Shown one piece after another: positions 24,270 to 33,438 of a stretch of 64,000 bases of DNA. The position numbers and the translations under genes were made by a program. The stretch's first letter is position 1, and each line of letters opens with the position of its first letter. Below the pieces are notes generated by a model. The model ran no database searches. It saw only the letters and a program-made list of their open reading frames with translations, and was not told the origin of the DNA. Origin of the DNA: an uncultured Neglectibacter sp. (lineage in GTDB: Bacteria > Bacillota > Clostridia > Oscillospirales > Acutalibacteraceae). The stretch is taken from the NCBI GenBank assembly GCA_937958185.1, contig CALFFN010000019.1, forward strand, positions 1 to 64,000. The letters are read 5' to 3'.

Positions 24270-25286
24270 ATGTTAATACTGGGAATAGAAAGCTCCTGCG
24301 ATGAAACCGCCGCTGCGGTGGTGGAGGACGGCAGAACGATCGTATCCTCCGTCATTGCGTCGCAGGTGGAGGAACACCGCATTTACGGCGGCGTGGTGCC
24401 GGAGATCGCTTCCCGGCGGCACAGCGAAGCCATTGTGGGCGTGGTGCGGGAAGCCATGGAGCAAAGCGGCAAGCGCTGGGAAGACTTGGGCGCGATTGCC
24501 GTCACCTATGCGCCGGGGCTGATCGGGGCGCTGCTGGTGGGGGTGAATTTTGCCAAAGGGCTTTCCCTTTCCACCGGGCTCCCCCTTGTCCCCGTACATC
24601 ATCTGCGGGGGCATATCGCCGCGAATTACCTCACCTCCCCGGATCTGGAGCCGCCGTTCCTCTGCCTGGTGGTGTCCGGGGGGCATTCCCACATCATTCA
24701 GGCGGACAGCTACACCCAGCTGCGCGTGCTGGGGCGCACCAGGGACGACGCGGCGGGAGAAGCCTTTGACAAAGCCGCCCGCACCATGGGCATTCCCTAT
24801 CCCGGCGGCGTGGAGCTGGACAAGATCGCCGAGACCGGCAACGACCGGGCGTATGCCCTGCCCCACCCCAAGGTGGAGGGCGCGCCGCTGGATTTCAGCT
24901 TTTCCGGGCTGAAAACAGCGGTCATCAATCTGCTGCACAATGCAAAGCAGAAGGGCGAAGAGATCAATGTGCCCGATCTCTGCGCTTCCTACCGCCGGGC
25001 GGTGGTGAGCTGCCTGACGGAGAATTTCAGGAAAGCCGCCGATGAGACAGGGGCGGACAAGCTGGTGATCGCCGGGGGCGTTTCCGCCAACCGTCTGCTG
25101 CGCCGGGAAATGACCGCTTTGGCGGAGCAGACCGATAGAAACCTCTATATGCCGGAGCTTTCCCTGTGCGGGGATAACGCCGCCATGATCGCCGCCCAGG
25201 GCTATTATGAATTTCTGGCGGGCAATACGGCGGACATGAGCTTGAACGCCGTGGCACAGTGCGACATTGCCCAGCGTTCCAGATAA
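24270..25286 (+). CDS. tsaD: tRNA N6-adenosine threonylcarbamoyltransferase
   Basis: A 338-residue ASKHA-fold enzyme that transfers threonylcarbamoyl to A37 of ANN-decoding tRNAs. Motifs in order: LGIESSCDETAAAVVEDG, EIASRRHSEAI, the metal-binding HHLRGHIAANYL, VVSGGHSHII, RDDAAGEAFDKAARTMG, FSFSGLKTAV, AGGVSANRLLR and LCGDNAAMIA. The start at 24270 is set by GGAGATGGGAGT just upstream and matches family N-termini. A truncated copy of its own start lies 151 bp upstream. tsaB and tsaE are not in the window. Confidence 0.97.
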   Translation: MLILGIESSCDETAAAVVEDGRTIVSSVIASQVEEHRIYGGVVPEIASRRHSEAIVGVVREAMEQSGKRWEDLGAIAVTYAPGLIGALLVGVNFAKGLSLSTGLPLVPVHHLRGHIAANYLTSPDLEPPFLCLVVSGGHSHIIQADSYTQLRVLGRTRDDAAGEAFDKAARTMGIPYPGGVELDKIAETGNDRAYALPHPKVEGAPLDFSFSGLKTAVINLLHNAKQKGEEINVPDLCASYRRAVVSCLTENFRKAADETGADKLVIAGGVSANRLLRREMTALAEQTDRNLYMPELSLCGDNAAMIAAQGYYEFLAGNTADMSLNAVAQCDIAQRSR

Positions 25287-25364
25287 AAAGGGAGAGCATT
25301 ACGATTTGCCCCGGCGGGAAAATGTCAGCTCGTTGTAAGGAAAGAAAAGAAAGGGGTCAGCGCC

Positions 25365-27017
25365 ATGTTGAGCGGAGCGGAAGCAATGGTGAAATGCTTG
25401 GAGGAGGAAGGGGTAGAGCTGGTTTTCGGCTACCCCGGCGCTGCCATCTGCCCGTTTTACGACGCTTTGTACCATTCCTCCATTCGCCATGTGCTGGTGC
25501 GTTCGGAGCAGAACGCCGCCCACATGGCGTCTGGCTATGCCCGGGCGGCGGGGAGACCCGGCGTGTGCATTGCCACCTCAGGACCCGGCGCGACCAATTT
25601 GATCACGGGCATTGCCACCGCCTATATGGATTCCATTCCCATCATCGCCATCACCGGGCAGGTGAATCTGGAACAGCTGGGGCGGGACGTGTTTCAGGAA
25701 GCCGACATTACCGGCGCCTGCGAATCCTTTACGAAGCACAGCTATCTGGTGACCTCCGCGGAGGACTTGCCCCGGGTATTCCGGGAAGCCTTCCACATTG
25801 CCGCCACCGGGCGTCCGGGTCCTGTGCTCATCGACGTTCCGCAGGACGTGCAGGAGCAGCTGCTGGAGCGTTTCCGCTACCCGGAAAAAGCGGATATCAT
25901 CGGCTATAAGCCGAATTTGTCCGGGCACCCCATGCAGATCAAAAAAGCGGCACAGGCGATCGGCAGCGCCAAGCGCCCGGTCATTTGCTGCGGCGGCGGC
26001 GTGGTGCTTGCGGGGGCGAGAGAGGAAATGAACCGTTTTGCCCGGAAAACAGGCATTCCCGTGGTTTCCACCATGATGGGGCTGGGGGCGATGTCCAACA
26101 CCGGCAGCAGCTGGGAGATCGGCGCGGGGCAGGAAGGCGTTGCCTACCTGGGCATGATCGGGAAATTTGGCAGAAGCTACGCCAACCGCGCCATCGGCGA
26201 AGCGGACTTGATTTTGCTCTGCGGCGCCCGCGTGGGGGACCGCGCCATCGCGCTGCCCAATCAAATTGCGGAGCAGGCAAAGATCATTCATATCGACGTT
26301 GACCCGGCGGAGATCGGGAAAAATATGCGGGTGGACATTCCCATTGTGGGGGATATCCGGCAGGTGCTGACCGCTTTGGAGGAACAGGTGCAGCCTGTGG
26401 ACTGCCTGGAATGGCGGCAGCAGGTCATGCAGTATAAGAACCAGTTTGTTCCCAGGGGCGAGGACCGGGAGGACGCGGTGGAGCCTCGCTCTTTCCTGCG
26501 CACGCTGTCCCGGCTCATGGACGAGGACGCCATTTTGGCGGCGGACCCGGGGCAGTGCCAGATCTGGGCTGCGATCAATTTCACCCAGCGTTCCGGGCGG
26601 TTCCTCACCAGCGGCGGCTTGGGCACCATGGGCTATGCGCTGCCCGCCGCACTGGGGGCAAAGCTGGCAAAGCCCCGGCGGCAGGTGGTTGCCATCTGCG
26701 GCGACGGCGCGTTCCAGATGAGCCTCAGCGAGCTTGCGGTCATCTGCGCCTGCCACGTGCAGCTGAAGATCATCGTCATGGACAACCGGCGGCTGGGAAT
26801 GGTGCGGGAATATCAAAATCTCCGCTATGGGGGGCGGCACATTGCCACCCATATGGACGGCAACCCGGATTTTGTAGCGCTGTGCAAAGCCTACGGCATT
26901 CCGGCGGCGCTGGCGGAAAACAACGCCCAGGCAGAGGAGCTGGCAAGGGAAATGCTGGCGGCGCACACGCCCTATGTCCTGGTCTGCCGGGTGGACCCGG
27001 AGACCCCGAGCATTTGA
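25365..27017 (+). CDS. ilvB: Acetolactate synthase large subunit
   Basis: A 550-residue ThDP enzyme that condenses pyruvate into acetolactate for branched-chain amino acids. Motifs: GYPGAAICPFYDAL, the catalytic Glu in VRSEQNAAHMA, ATSGPGATNLITGIATAY, and the ThDP/Mg site GDGAFQMSLSELAVI followed by MDNRRLGMVREYQ. The paired regulatory subunit follows after 61 bp. No BCAA T-box or leader peptide is seen upstream in the 78-bp gap after tsaD. Confidence 0.95.
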   Translation: MLSGAEAMVKCLEEEGVELVFGYPGAAICPFYDALYHSSIRHVLVRSEQNAAHMASGYARAAGRPGVCIATSGPGATNLITGIATAYMDSIPIIAITGQVNLEQLGRDVFQEADITGACESFTKHSYLVTSAEDLPRVFREAFHIAATGRPGPVLIDVPQDVQEQLLERFRYPEKADIIGYKPNLSGHPMQIKKAAQAIGSAKRPVICCGGGVVLAGAREEMNRFARKTGIPVVSTMMGLGAMSNTGSSWEIGAGQEGVAYLGMIGKFGRSYANRAIGEADLILLCGARVGDRAIALPNQIAEQAKIIHIDVDPAEIGKNMRVDIPIVGDIRQVLTALEEQVQPVDCLEWRQQVMQYKNQFVPRGEDREDAVEPRSFLRTLSRLMDEDAILAADPGQCQIWAAINFTQRSGRFLTSGGLGTMGYALPAALGAKLAKPRRQVVAICGDGAFQMSLSELAVICACHVQLKIIVMDNRRLGMVREYQNLRYGGRHIATHMDGNPDFVALCKAYGIPAALAENNAQAEELAREMLAAHTPYVLVCRVDPETPSI

Positions 27018-27078
27018 AACAATGGGCTGTCAGGAAATGGTTCCCAGCTTTCTATCCGAAAAAATGGAGTGAATTTTT

Positions 27079-27549
27079 ATGAAATACACGCTTTCCGTGC
27101 TGGTGGAGAACCGCCCCGGCGTTTTGTCCCGGGTGGTATCGCTGTTTTCCCGGCGGGGGTACAATATCGACAGCCTGGCGGTGGGGGCGACGGAAAACCC
27201 CGGCGTGTCCCGCATGACCATTGTAGGGCAGGGGGACAATTACATTTTGGAGCAGGTGGAAAAGCAGCTCAATAAAATCGTCCCCGTCATCAAGGTGCGC
27301 TCTTTGGGGGCGGACGCCGTGCGGGCGGAGCTGATGCTGGTGCGCATTGGCTGCGATACCCAGAGCTTTGGGGAGATCAACCAGATCGCCGCCCTGATGA
27401 AAGCCGAGGTGGCAAGTGTCAGCAGGCATTCTGTAACGCTGAAATTTGCCGGCGACCCGGAAAAATGCGACACCCTGTTCGACCTGGTGCGCCCCTTCGG
27501 CGTGAAAGAGGTCACCCGTACGGGGGTCATTGCCTTGGAGCAGGGCTGA
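27079..27549 (+). CDS. ilvN: Acetolactate synthase small (regulatory) subunit
   Basis: A 156-residue protein with an N-terminal ACT domain (LSVLVENRPGVLSRVVSLFS, RRGYNIDSLAVG) and a C-terminal ALS_ss domain. It binds valine to feedback-inhibit IlvB and is needed for full activity. It follows ilvB in the same transcription unit; length is typical for the family (about 155-165). Confidence 0.95.
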   Translation: MKYTLSVLVENRPGVLSRVVSLFSRRGYNIDSLAVGATENPGVSRMTIVGQGDNYILEQVEKQLNKIVPVIKVRSLGADAVRAELMLVRIGCDTQSFGEINQIAALMKAEVASVSRHSVTLKFAGDPEKCDTLFDLVRPFGVKEVTRTGVIALEQG

Positions 27550-27580
27550 GCCTGTTCGGTGGAATCGGGGGAGGGAAATC

Positions 27581-27985
27581 ATGAAATGGCTCAAAAGGAC
27601 CGGGTTGGCGCTGTTGCTGCTGCCGGTGGTTCTGGCTGCGGTTCTTATCCTGTATGAGCTTTTCGGGATGTGCGTCAATCATGCCGCCACCCGGCGGCAG
27701 ACGGATACGCTGAAAGCTCATTTGCAGCAGGAGCTTTCTGACATGGAAATCAAAGAGGTGTATTCGGAAACGGGGAATACCTCGGGCACGGGGAACCATG
27801 TGGACTGCCTGTCCACCGTGCTGTTTTCCACCGCTGTGCCGGAGAAGGAAGTGAAAAGCAGGCTGTCCCAATACTATGATTTCAGCGACGAATGGCATTG
27901 TTACCTTCAAAAAACTTCGGACACCGAGTATCTGTTTTATCTCAACACCGCCGCCCCTTTTGCAGATAACATCGAGGGGCATTGA
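27581..27985 (+). CDS. Small membrane-anchored protein of unknown function
   Basis: A 134-residue protein with a basic start and one strong hydrophobic segment (residues about 6-27, rich in Leu/Val), then a soluble domain of about 105 residues facing outward. No known family is recognised. The ATG at 27581 follows GGGGGAGGGAAATC and gives a clean signal-anchor start. It lies 31 bp after ilvN but need not be functionally linked. Confidence 0.75.
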   Translation: MKWLKRTGLALLLLPVVLAAVLILYELFGMCVNHAATRRQTDTLKAHLQQELSDMEIKEVYSETGNTSGTGNHVDCLSTVLFSTAVPEKEVKSRLSQYYDFSDEWHCYLQKTSDTEYLFYLNTAAPFADNIEGH

Positions 27986-28079
27986 GAAAAGGCGGAAAAG
28001 TGTCCTCCCGCGGCAGGCTTTGCAGCTGCAAGGTCTGCTTTTCTTGTATGAAAGGTGTACTGCCGTAAAATCAAAGAGA

Positions 28080-28120
28080 AAACCCGCGCTCTTTTCCCGG
28101 CGCCGGGTTTCTTTTTGTTT
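28080..28120 (+). terminator. Terminator-like hairpin downstream of the membrane-anchored protein
   Basis: AAACCCG-CGC and GGCGCCGGGTTT can pair around a short loop (about 28080-28112), followed by a CTTTTTGTTTTT run. The remainder of the 225-bp spacer shows nothing else. Confidence 0.6.
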
Positions 28121-28210
28121 TTGGTTGAATCCAAAGGGGAAAGCGAATATAATGAAAAACAGAAGCACGGTGCAGGAGCCTTAACAGGCAAGCTGTAAGG
28201 AGGAGAAAAA

Positions 28211-28873
28211 ATGGATTTAAGGCTGTATTTGGGAATGTATTCCTGTGTGGCTCTGCCGCTTTGGGGCGCTGTTTTCGCGCTGTATTTTATCCTGCGGCGG
28301 AATGGGCTGGCGCGGCAGAGCCTGATCGCCAAATGCGCCGGAACCTTCCTGGCGGTGGGCTCCGCGGGAGTGGCGCTGTGGCTGAAAGGGGAAAACCCGT
28401 TTTGCCACCCGTTTTTCTGGTTCTTTGTGCTGTGCATGGCGGCGGACGCCCTGCTGGAGCTGCATTTCCTGTCGGGTATGCTGCTGTTCGGGGTCGCCCA
28501 TGTGTGCTGGATCGTAGAGATGTTAGAGAATATTCCCATGAGCATACGGTGGAGCCTGCCCATCTGGGTGATTACCATGGTCGCGGCGCTGATATTGTTC
28601 CGCCGGGAGCTGCCTAAAATGGGGGTGCAGGCGGTGTTCTGCTGCTTATATGTGGGAATTTTGGCGGCTTCCCTGGCGATCTGCCTGCCGCTGCCGTGGA
28701 TCTGGGGCAAGGCGGGAATGCTGATTTTCTCCGTGGGAATGCTCAGCTTCTTCGTATCCGACATGATGGTGGCAAAGGCTCAGTTTTCCCAGCTGGGAGA
28801 TAAGCTGCAAAAGCCGATCATGTTCCTGTACTGGCTGGCGCTGTACCTGCTTTCCTGCACCCTGTGGCTGTAG
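28211..28873 (+). CDS. YhhN/TMEM86-family membrane protein (lysoplasmalogenase-like)
   Basis: A 220-residue protein with about seven or eight hydrophobic segments and almost no soluble parts. The late block GMLSFFVSDMMVAKAQF followed by MFLYWLALYLLS, and AADALLELHFLSGMLLFGVAHVCW in the middle, fit the YhhN/TMEM86 family, whose animal members cleave lysoplasmalogens. Many anaerobic Clostridia make plasmalogens, so a lipid role is plausible. Start at 28211 with AAGGAGGAG upstream. Confidence 0.7.
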   Translation: MDLRLYLGMYSCVALPLWGAVFALYFILRRNGLARQSLIAKCAGTFLAVGSAGVALWLKGENPFCHPFFWFFVLCMAADALLELHFLSGMLLFGVAHVCWIVEMLENIPMSIRWSLPIWVITMVAALILFRRELPKMGVQAVFCCLYVGILAASLAICLPLPWIWGKAGMLIFSVGMLSFFVSDMMVAKAQFSQLGDKLQKPIMFLYWLALYLLSCTLWL

Positions 28874-28891
28874 ACCGGGCGCCCGGTTTTA

Positions 28892-28920
28892 TTGACAATT
28901 CACAAAAAAGAGACTATGAT
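28892..28920 (+). promoter_or_regulatory. Promoter of murE
   Basis: TTGACA (28892-28897), 17 nt, TATGAT (28915-28920), giving a 5' leader of about 58 nt. A short GC palindrome with T-run (28874-28890) just before it may end the upstream gene. Confidence 0.75.
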
Positions 28921-28985
28921 GGACAGTATCAGCGGACGGTCCGCAGGGGCGCGCTGGGGCAATCTGCCGGGAAGGATGGAGGACC

Positions 28986-30458
28986 ATGCTCTTATCAAAG
29001 CTTTTGACCTCGCTGGAAGTGACAGCGCAGGCGGAGAACGGCTTCCGGGACGCGGAAGTGACCGATGTGGTGTACGATTCCCGGCAGGCGAAGCCGGGCT
29101 GTGTGTTCGTGTGCCTGCGGGGAGCCTCCTCCGATGGGCACCGCTATGCCGCCGGGGCTGCGGCTGCCGGCGCTGTTGCCGTTGTAGCGGAGGAGCCGGT
29201 GGACGCGGGTGGGGCGCAGGTCGTTCTCGTGCCGGACACCAAGGCGGCGCTGGCGCTGCTCAGCGCGGCGTTTTTCGGCAACCCCGCCGAAAATGATATC
29301 ACGGTGATCGGCATAACCGGGACCAAGGGAAAAACCACCACCGCCTACATGGTGCGGGCAATTTTGGAAGCCGCCGGGTATAAGACCGGGGTCATCGGCA
29401 CCATCGGCGTGCTGATTGGCGATACGCTGATCAAAACGGAAAACACCACGCCCCAAAGCTATGACGTGCAGAAATATCTCCGTCAAATGGCGAACGAGGG
29501 CTGCAAATACTGCGTGATGGAGGCTTCCTCCATTGGGCTGAAGGACAAAAGAGTGTACGGCTTCCCCTTTGCCGTGGGGGTCTTTACCAATTTTTCGGAA
29601 GACCACATCGGCGGCGTGGAGCACAGGGATATGCAGGAATACATGGAGTGCAAGGCGATGCTGTTCTCCATGTGTAAAACAGGCGTCATGAATCTGGACG
29701 ACCCGAATCTGGAGGGCATTCTGCAGGGGCACACCTGTGAGGTAAAGACCTTTGGCTTTTCGGAAAACGCGTGGCTGCGCGGCGCGAACTGCCGCCACCT
29801 GAACCGCCCCGGTTTCCTGGGAATCGCCTTTGAGGTGTCCGGCGCCATGGAATTTACCGCCGAGGTGGGGATACCCGGCAAGTTCAACGCCTATAACGCC
29901 CTTGCCGCCATGGGCTGCTGCAGGGCGCTGGGAATTTCGGAGGAAGCCATGAAGCAGGGGCTTTCCACCGTGAAGGTAAAAGGGCGGGTAGAGCCCGTGC
30001 CCGTACCGGGGAATTACACGCTGCTGCTGGATTATGCCCACAACGGGGTCGGCATGGAAAACATTCTTACCACCCTGCGGGAATACAATCCCCACCGCCT
30101 GATCTGCATGTTCGGCGCGGGAGGGAACCGCCCCAGGGTGCGGCGGTACGAGATGGGGGAGGTCAGCGGCAGGCTGGCGGATTTGTCCGTGCTGACGGCT
30201 GACAATTCCCGGTTCGAGAATGTGCTGGACATCATCGAGGACATCAAAACCGGCATGAAGAAAACCGATGGAAAATATATAGAGATACCAGATCGCCGGG
30301 AGGCGATCCGCTGGTGTTTGGAAAACGCGGAGGACGGCGATATCATCGTGCTGGCAGGCAAGGGGCACGAGGACTATCAGGAGATCGAGGGGAAGAAATA
30401 CCCCTTTGACGAGCGGGTGGTCATCAGGGAGCTGCTGGAGGATAAAAAGCAGCAGTAA
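28986..30458 (+). CDS. murE: UDP-N-acetylmuramyl-tripeptide synthetase (MurE-like)
   Basis: A 490-residue Mur ligase that adds the third residue of the peptidoglycan stem peptide. Motifs: Walker A GITGTKGKTTTAY near residue 110, ENTTPQSYDVQKYL, VMEASSIGL, the carbamylated-Lys region YMECKAMLFS, DYAHNGVGMENIL and AGKGHEDYQEI. The amino-acid selectivity motif, DNPR in meso-DAP-adding MurE, reads DNSR here. Arg is kept, so DAP specificity is plausible, but the Pro-to-Ser change marks a divergent subgroup and the enzyme could be a second, specialised MurE. Confidence 0.9.
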   Translation: MLLSKLLTSLEVTAQAENGFRDAEVTDVVYDSRQAKPGCVFVCLRGASSDGHRYAAGAAAAGAVAVVAEEPVDAGGAQVVLVPDTKAALALLSAAFFGNPAENDITVIGITGTKGKTTTAYMVRAILEAAGYKTGVIGTIGVLIGDTLIKTENTTPQSYDVQKYLRQMANEGCKYCVMEASSIGLKDKRVYGFPFAVGVFTNFSEDHIGGVEHRDMQEYMECKAMLFSMCKTGVMNLDDPNLEGILQGHTCEVKTFGFSENAWLRGANCRHLNRPGFLGIAFEVSGAMEFTAEVGIPGKFNAYNALAAMGCCRALGISEEAMKQGLSTVKVKGRVEPVPVPGNYTLLLDYAHNGVGMENILTTLREYNPHRLICMFGAGGNRPRVRRYEMGEVSGRLADLSVLTADNSRFENVLDIIEDIKTGMKKTDGKYIEIPDRREAIRWCLENAEDGDIIVLAGKGHEDYQEIEGKKYPFDERVVIRELLEDKKQQ

Positions 30459-30470
30459 CGCGGCGGCAGG

Positions 30471-30498
30471 AAGGCTGTGAATGCGTTCCAGCCTTTTT
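30471..30498 (+). terminator. Terminator after murE
   Basis: AAGGCTG (30471-30477) pairs with CAGCCTT (30489-30495) and a run of five T's follows. The next gene has its own ribosome site, AAGGAAAGGG. Confidence 0.65.
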
Positions 30499-30536
30499 GA
30501 AAATAAAAACAGATTGATAAGGAAAGGGTTATCGAA

Positions 30537-31871
30537 ATGGAAAAAAAGATCACAACAGAACAGCTGGCAGCTTTTGAAAAGGACTTTGCCGCCGACCCCG
30601 CAAAGCGGGTGGCACAGCTCGCTGTTACAGCCAACGGCGTCAACAAATCGGCGGTGAACCCCTTTGCGCGCAGAGAGATCAGGCACCAGTTCTCCATTCA
30701 GCTGGAAACAGGAAAGATCACCAACCAGAAAGCTTCCGGCAGGTGCTGGATGTTCGCCGCCCTGAACACGATGCGGGTGGAGGTCATGCACAAGCTGAAT
30801 TTGGAGCATTTTGAGCTGTCCCAGAACTACACGCTGTTCTATGACAAGCTGGAAAAGGCAAATTATTTTCTGGAAAACATTCTGGACACTTTGGAGGAGC
30901 CTACCGAAGGCAGGCTGATCTCCCACCTGCTGCGCGACCCGCTGGGCGACGGCGGTCAGTGGGATATGCTGTGCAACCTCATTGAAAAGTACGGCGTTGT
31001 CCCTAAGGACGCTATGCCGGAAACCGCCTGCTCCTCCGCCACCCACGAGGTGACCTCCCACATGACCCGGAGACTGCGGGAATTTGCCTGCAACCTGCGG
31101 GAAGCGCATGCCGCCGGGAAGTCTGCCGAAGAGCTGCGGGAGCAAAAAGAGGCGATGCTCTGCAACATTTACAATATGCTGTGCATTGCTTTTGGAAATC
31201 CGCCCCAGACCTTTACCTTTGAGACCAGGGATAAGGATAAAAAGTTTATCCGTGACGAAAATCTGACGGGACCGGAGTTTTTCAAAAAATATGTGGGCTG
31301 GAACCTGAACGATTACGTGAGCCTGATCAACGCGCCCACCGCCGACAAGCCCTATCACAGGACTTATACCGTGAAGATGCTGGGCAACGTGAAAGAGGGC
31401 AGACCTGTAAAGTATCTGAACTTGCCGGTAGAAGACCTGAAAAAAGCGGCTATCGCCCAGATGAAGGACGGTCAGCCCGTATGGTTCGGCTGTGATGTAG
31501 GGCAGTCCTCCAGCAGGGAGGGCGGCATTATGGACCTGGAAGCGCTGCACGTTGACGACCTGTTCGGTACCACCTTTGGCATGAACAAGGCGCAGCGGCT
31601 GGACTACGGCGAAAGCCTGATGACCCATGCCATGGTGTTCCAGGGTGTGAATCTGGACGAAGCGGGAAATCCCACCCGCTGGAGAGTGGAAAACAGCTGG
31701 GGTAAGGACGCCGGAGAAGAGGGCTACTATGTCATGAGCGACGATTGGTTCTCCGAGTACACCTACCAGGTCGTGGTGAATAAAAAGTATCTGACGGAAG
31801 CGCAGCAGAAGGAACTGGAGCAGGAGCCCACCGCCCTGGAACCCTGGGACCCCATGGGTTCGCTGGCATAA
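30537..31871 (+). CDS. pepC: Aminopeptidase C (bleomycin hydrolase family, C1B)
   Basis: A 444-residue papain-like cysteine peptidase that trims N-terminal residues from peptides in the cytosol. The triad is visible: Cys in NQKASGRCWMFAALN (about residue 71), His in LMTHAMVFQGV and Asn in WRVENSWGKD. There is no signal peptide, as expected. Length matches family members (about 440-450). It is monocistronic between terminator-like and repeat-bearing spacers and sits among cell-wall genes without clear functional link. Confidence 0.96.
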   Translation: MEKKITTEQLAAFEKDFAADPAKRVAQLAVTANGVNKSAVNPFARREIRHQFSIQLETGKITNQKASGRCWMFAALNTMRVEVMHKLNLEHFELSQNYTLFYDKLEKANYFLENILDTLEEPTEGRLISHLLRDPLGDGGQWDMLCNLIEKYGVVPKDAMPETACSSATHEVTSHMTRRLREFACNLREAHAAGKSAEELREQKEAMLCNIYNMLCIAFGNPPQTFTFETRDKDKKFIRDENLTGPEFFKKYVGWNLNDYVSLINAPTADKPYHRTYTVKMLGNVKEGRPVKYLNLPVEDLKKAAIAQMKDGQPVWFGCDVGQSSSREGGIMDLEALHVDDLFGTTFGMNKAQRLDYGESLMTHAMVFQGVNLDEAGNPTRWRVENSWGKDAGEEGYYVMSDDWFSEYTYQVVVNKKYLTEAQQKELEQEPTALEPWDPMGSLA

Positions 31872-31877
31872 GGGCAG

Positions 31878-31993
31878 TAGTTAGCTGTTAGTAATTAGTT
31901 GTTAGAAAGCGGCTGCGCCGCACCCAAGCCGGGAAGGCAGCGAGTTACAACCAACAACTAAATACCCTTATCCAGAATCCACAATCCAGAATC
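31878..31993. repeat. Intergenic repeat cluster upstream of murF
   Basis: TTAGCTGTTAG and ATTAGTTGTTAG units (31878-31905) are followed by an inverted CCAACAACTAAAT (31951-31963) that can pair with them, then CCAGAATC units (31972-31993). The last block is the reverse complement of the CTGGATT block near alr (3121-3150), including the adjoining TCTAAAA. Confidence 0.75.
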
Positions 31994-32016
31994 TAGTGTC
32001 TAAAAGGGGGTGCAGT

Positions 32017-33393
32017 ATGCGAATCAAACTTTCCGAAATCGTCAAAGCCGCAGGCGGCAGGCTGCTGTGCGGCGAAGAGACCACCGCCGTCACAGCCTTT
32101 TCCACAGACAGCCGGGAAATGAAAGCCGGCGTGATGTTCGTCCCCATTCGGGGCGAGCGCACGGACGGGCACCGCTATCTTGGCATGGCGTTCGACAATG
32201 GCGCGGCGGCTGCCTTTACCGAGGAAGAACCCCCGGCAAGCGAGCTGCCTTTGTGGGAGAACCGCCCGCTGGTGCTGGTGAACGACTGCCGGGCGGCGCT
32301 GCAGAAGACTGCCGCGTGGTACCGCAGCCAGTTTACGATCCCCATTGTGGGGATCACGGGCAGCGTGGGGAAGACTACCGCCAAGGAAATGGTCGCTCAG
32401 GCGCTGACCGCCACCGGGAATGTCCACAAAACGGCAGGCAACCAGAACAGCCAGGTGGGCGTGCCCATCACTGTCTGCGGGCTGAAAAAGGAGCATACCG
32501 CTGCCGTGGTGGAAATGGGGGTCAGTATGCCCGGGGAAATGGCGCGCATTGCCGCCGTGGTGAAGCCCACCTGCGCCGTGATGACCAATATCGGCGTGTC
32601 CCACATTGAATATATGAAGACCCGGGAAAATATTCTGGCGGAAAAAGCCCATATCGCGGATTATCTTCCATCGGACGGCGTGCTGTTCGTCAACGGCGAC
32701 GACGACCTGCTGCCCACTCTGAAGCAGACGGGCACCCATAAGATCGTCACCTTCGGCATTGACGCCCCCTGCGATTGGCGGGCTTCCTCCCTGCGGGAAG
32801 CGGATAAGGGAACGTTTTTTACCTGTGTCGGTCCCGGCGGGGAGCGGCAGGAGATGTTCGTTCCCGCCGCCGGGCAGCACAATGTCCGCAACGCGCTGGC
32901 GGCTATGGCGGTGGCGCGGTACTTGAAGGTCCCCGCGGAGGACGCCGTGCGGGCGATCGGCGCGTACAAAGCCCCTGCCATGCGGCAGCAGATCAGCGAA
33001 TGCGGCGGCTTGACCCTGATCGATGACAGCTACAACGCCAGCCCCGATTCCATGCGCAGTGCCTTGGACGTGCTGGCAAGCCGGAGCAATCCGGGCAGGA
33101 AAGCGGCGGTGCTGGCGGATATGCTGGAACTGGGGGATTTCTCCAGGGAAGGGCACTTTGCAGTGGGAAAATACGCCCGGGAAAAGGGCGTGGAGCTGCT
33201 GGTTGCCGTGGGGGAACTGGCAAAGGACATTGCCGCCGGATATGGCGATACGGCGCGTTGGTTTGCCACCAACGGAGAAGCATATGCGTTTTTGAAAGAA
33301 GAGCTTCAAGCCGGAGACGCCGTGCTGGTGAAAGGCTCCCGTGGAATGCGGACCGATGAGATCGTAACGGCGCTGAAAGAGGATTTTACTTAA
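32017..33393 (+). CDS. murF: UDP-N-acetylmuramoyl-tripeptide--D-alanyl-D-alanine ligase
   Basis: A 458-residue Mur ligase that adds D-Ala-D-Ala to the UDP-MurNAc tripeptide. Motifs: N-terminal FSTDSREMKAGVMFVPIRG, Walker A GITGSVGKTTAKEM, GNQNSQVGVP, VVEMGVSMPGEM, IGVSHIEYM and LIDDSYNASPDSM. The ATG at 32017 has AAAGGGGG 7 nt upstream; an in-frame GTG at 31996 lies inside the repeat cluster and is less likely. A strong terminator follows. Confidence 0.95.
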   Translation: MRIKLSEIVKAAGGRLLCGEETTAVTAFSTDSREMKAGVMFVPIRGERTDGHRYLGMAFDNGAAAAFTEEEPPASELPLWENRPLVLVNDCRAALQKTAAWYRSQFTIPIVGITGSVGKTTAKEMVAQALTATGNVHKTAGNQNSQVGVPITVCGLKKEHTAAVVEMGVSMPGEMARIAAVVKPTCAVMTNIGVSHIEYMKTRENILAEKAHIADYLPSDGVLFVNGDDDLLPTLKQTGTHKIVTFGIDAPCDWRASSLREADKGTFFTCVGPGGERQEMFVPAAGQHNVRNALAAMAVARYLKVPAEDAVRAIGAYKAPAMRQQISECGGLTLIDDSYNASPDSMRSALDVLASRSNPGRKAAVLADMLELGDFSREGHFAVGKYAREKGVELLVAVGELAKDIAAGYGDTARWFATNGEAYAFLKEELQAGDAVLVKGSRGMRTDEIVTALKEDFT

Positions 33394-33438
33394 AACCCCC
33401 TGTCCGACTTCAGGAAAAGCAAGGATCAAGAATATGGA

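Noticed and set aside
29000..31628. A long open frame opposite murE and pepC
   Set aside because: Both genes on the plus strand have full family motifs; the opposite frame is an artefact of GC-rich codon use.
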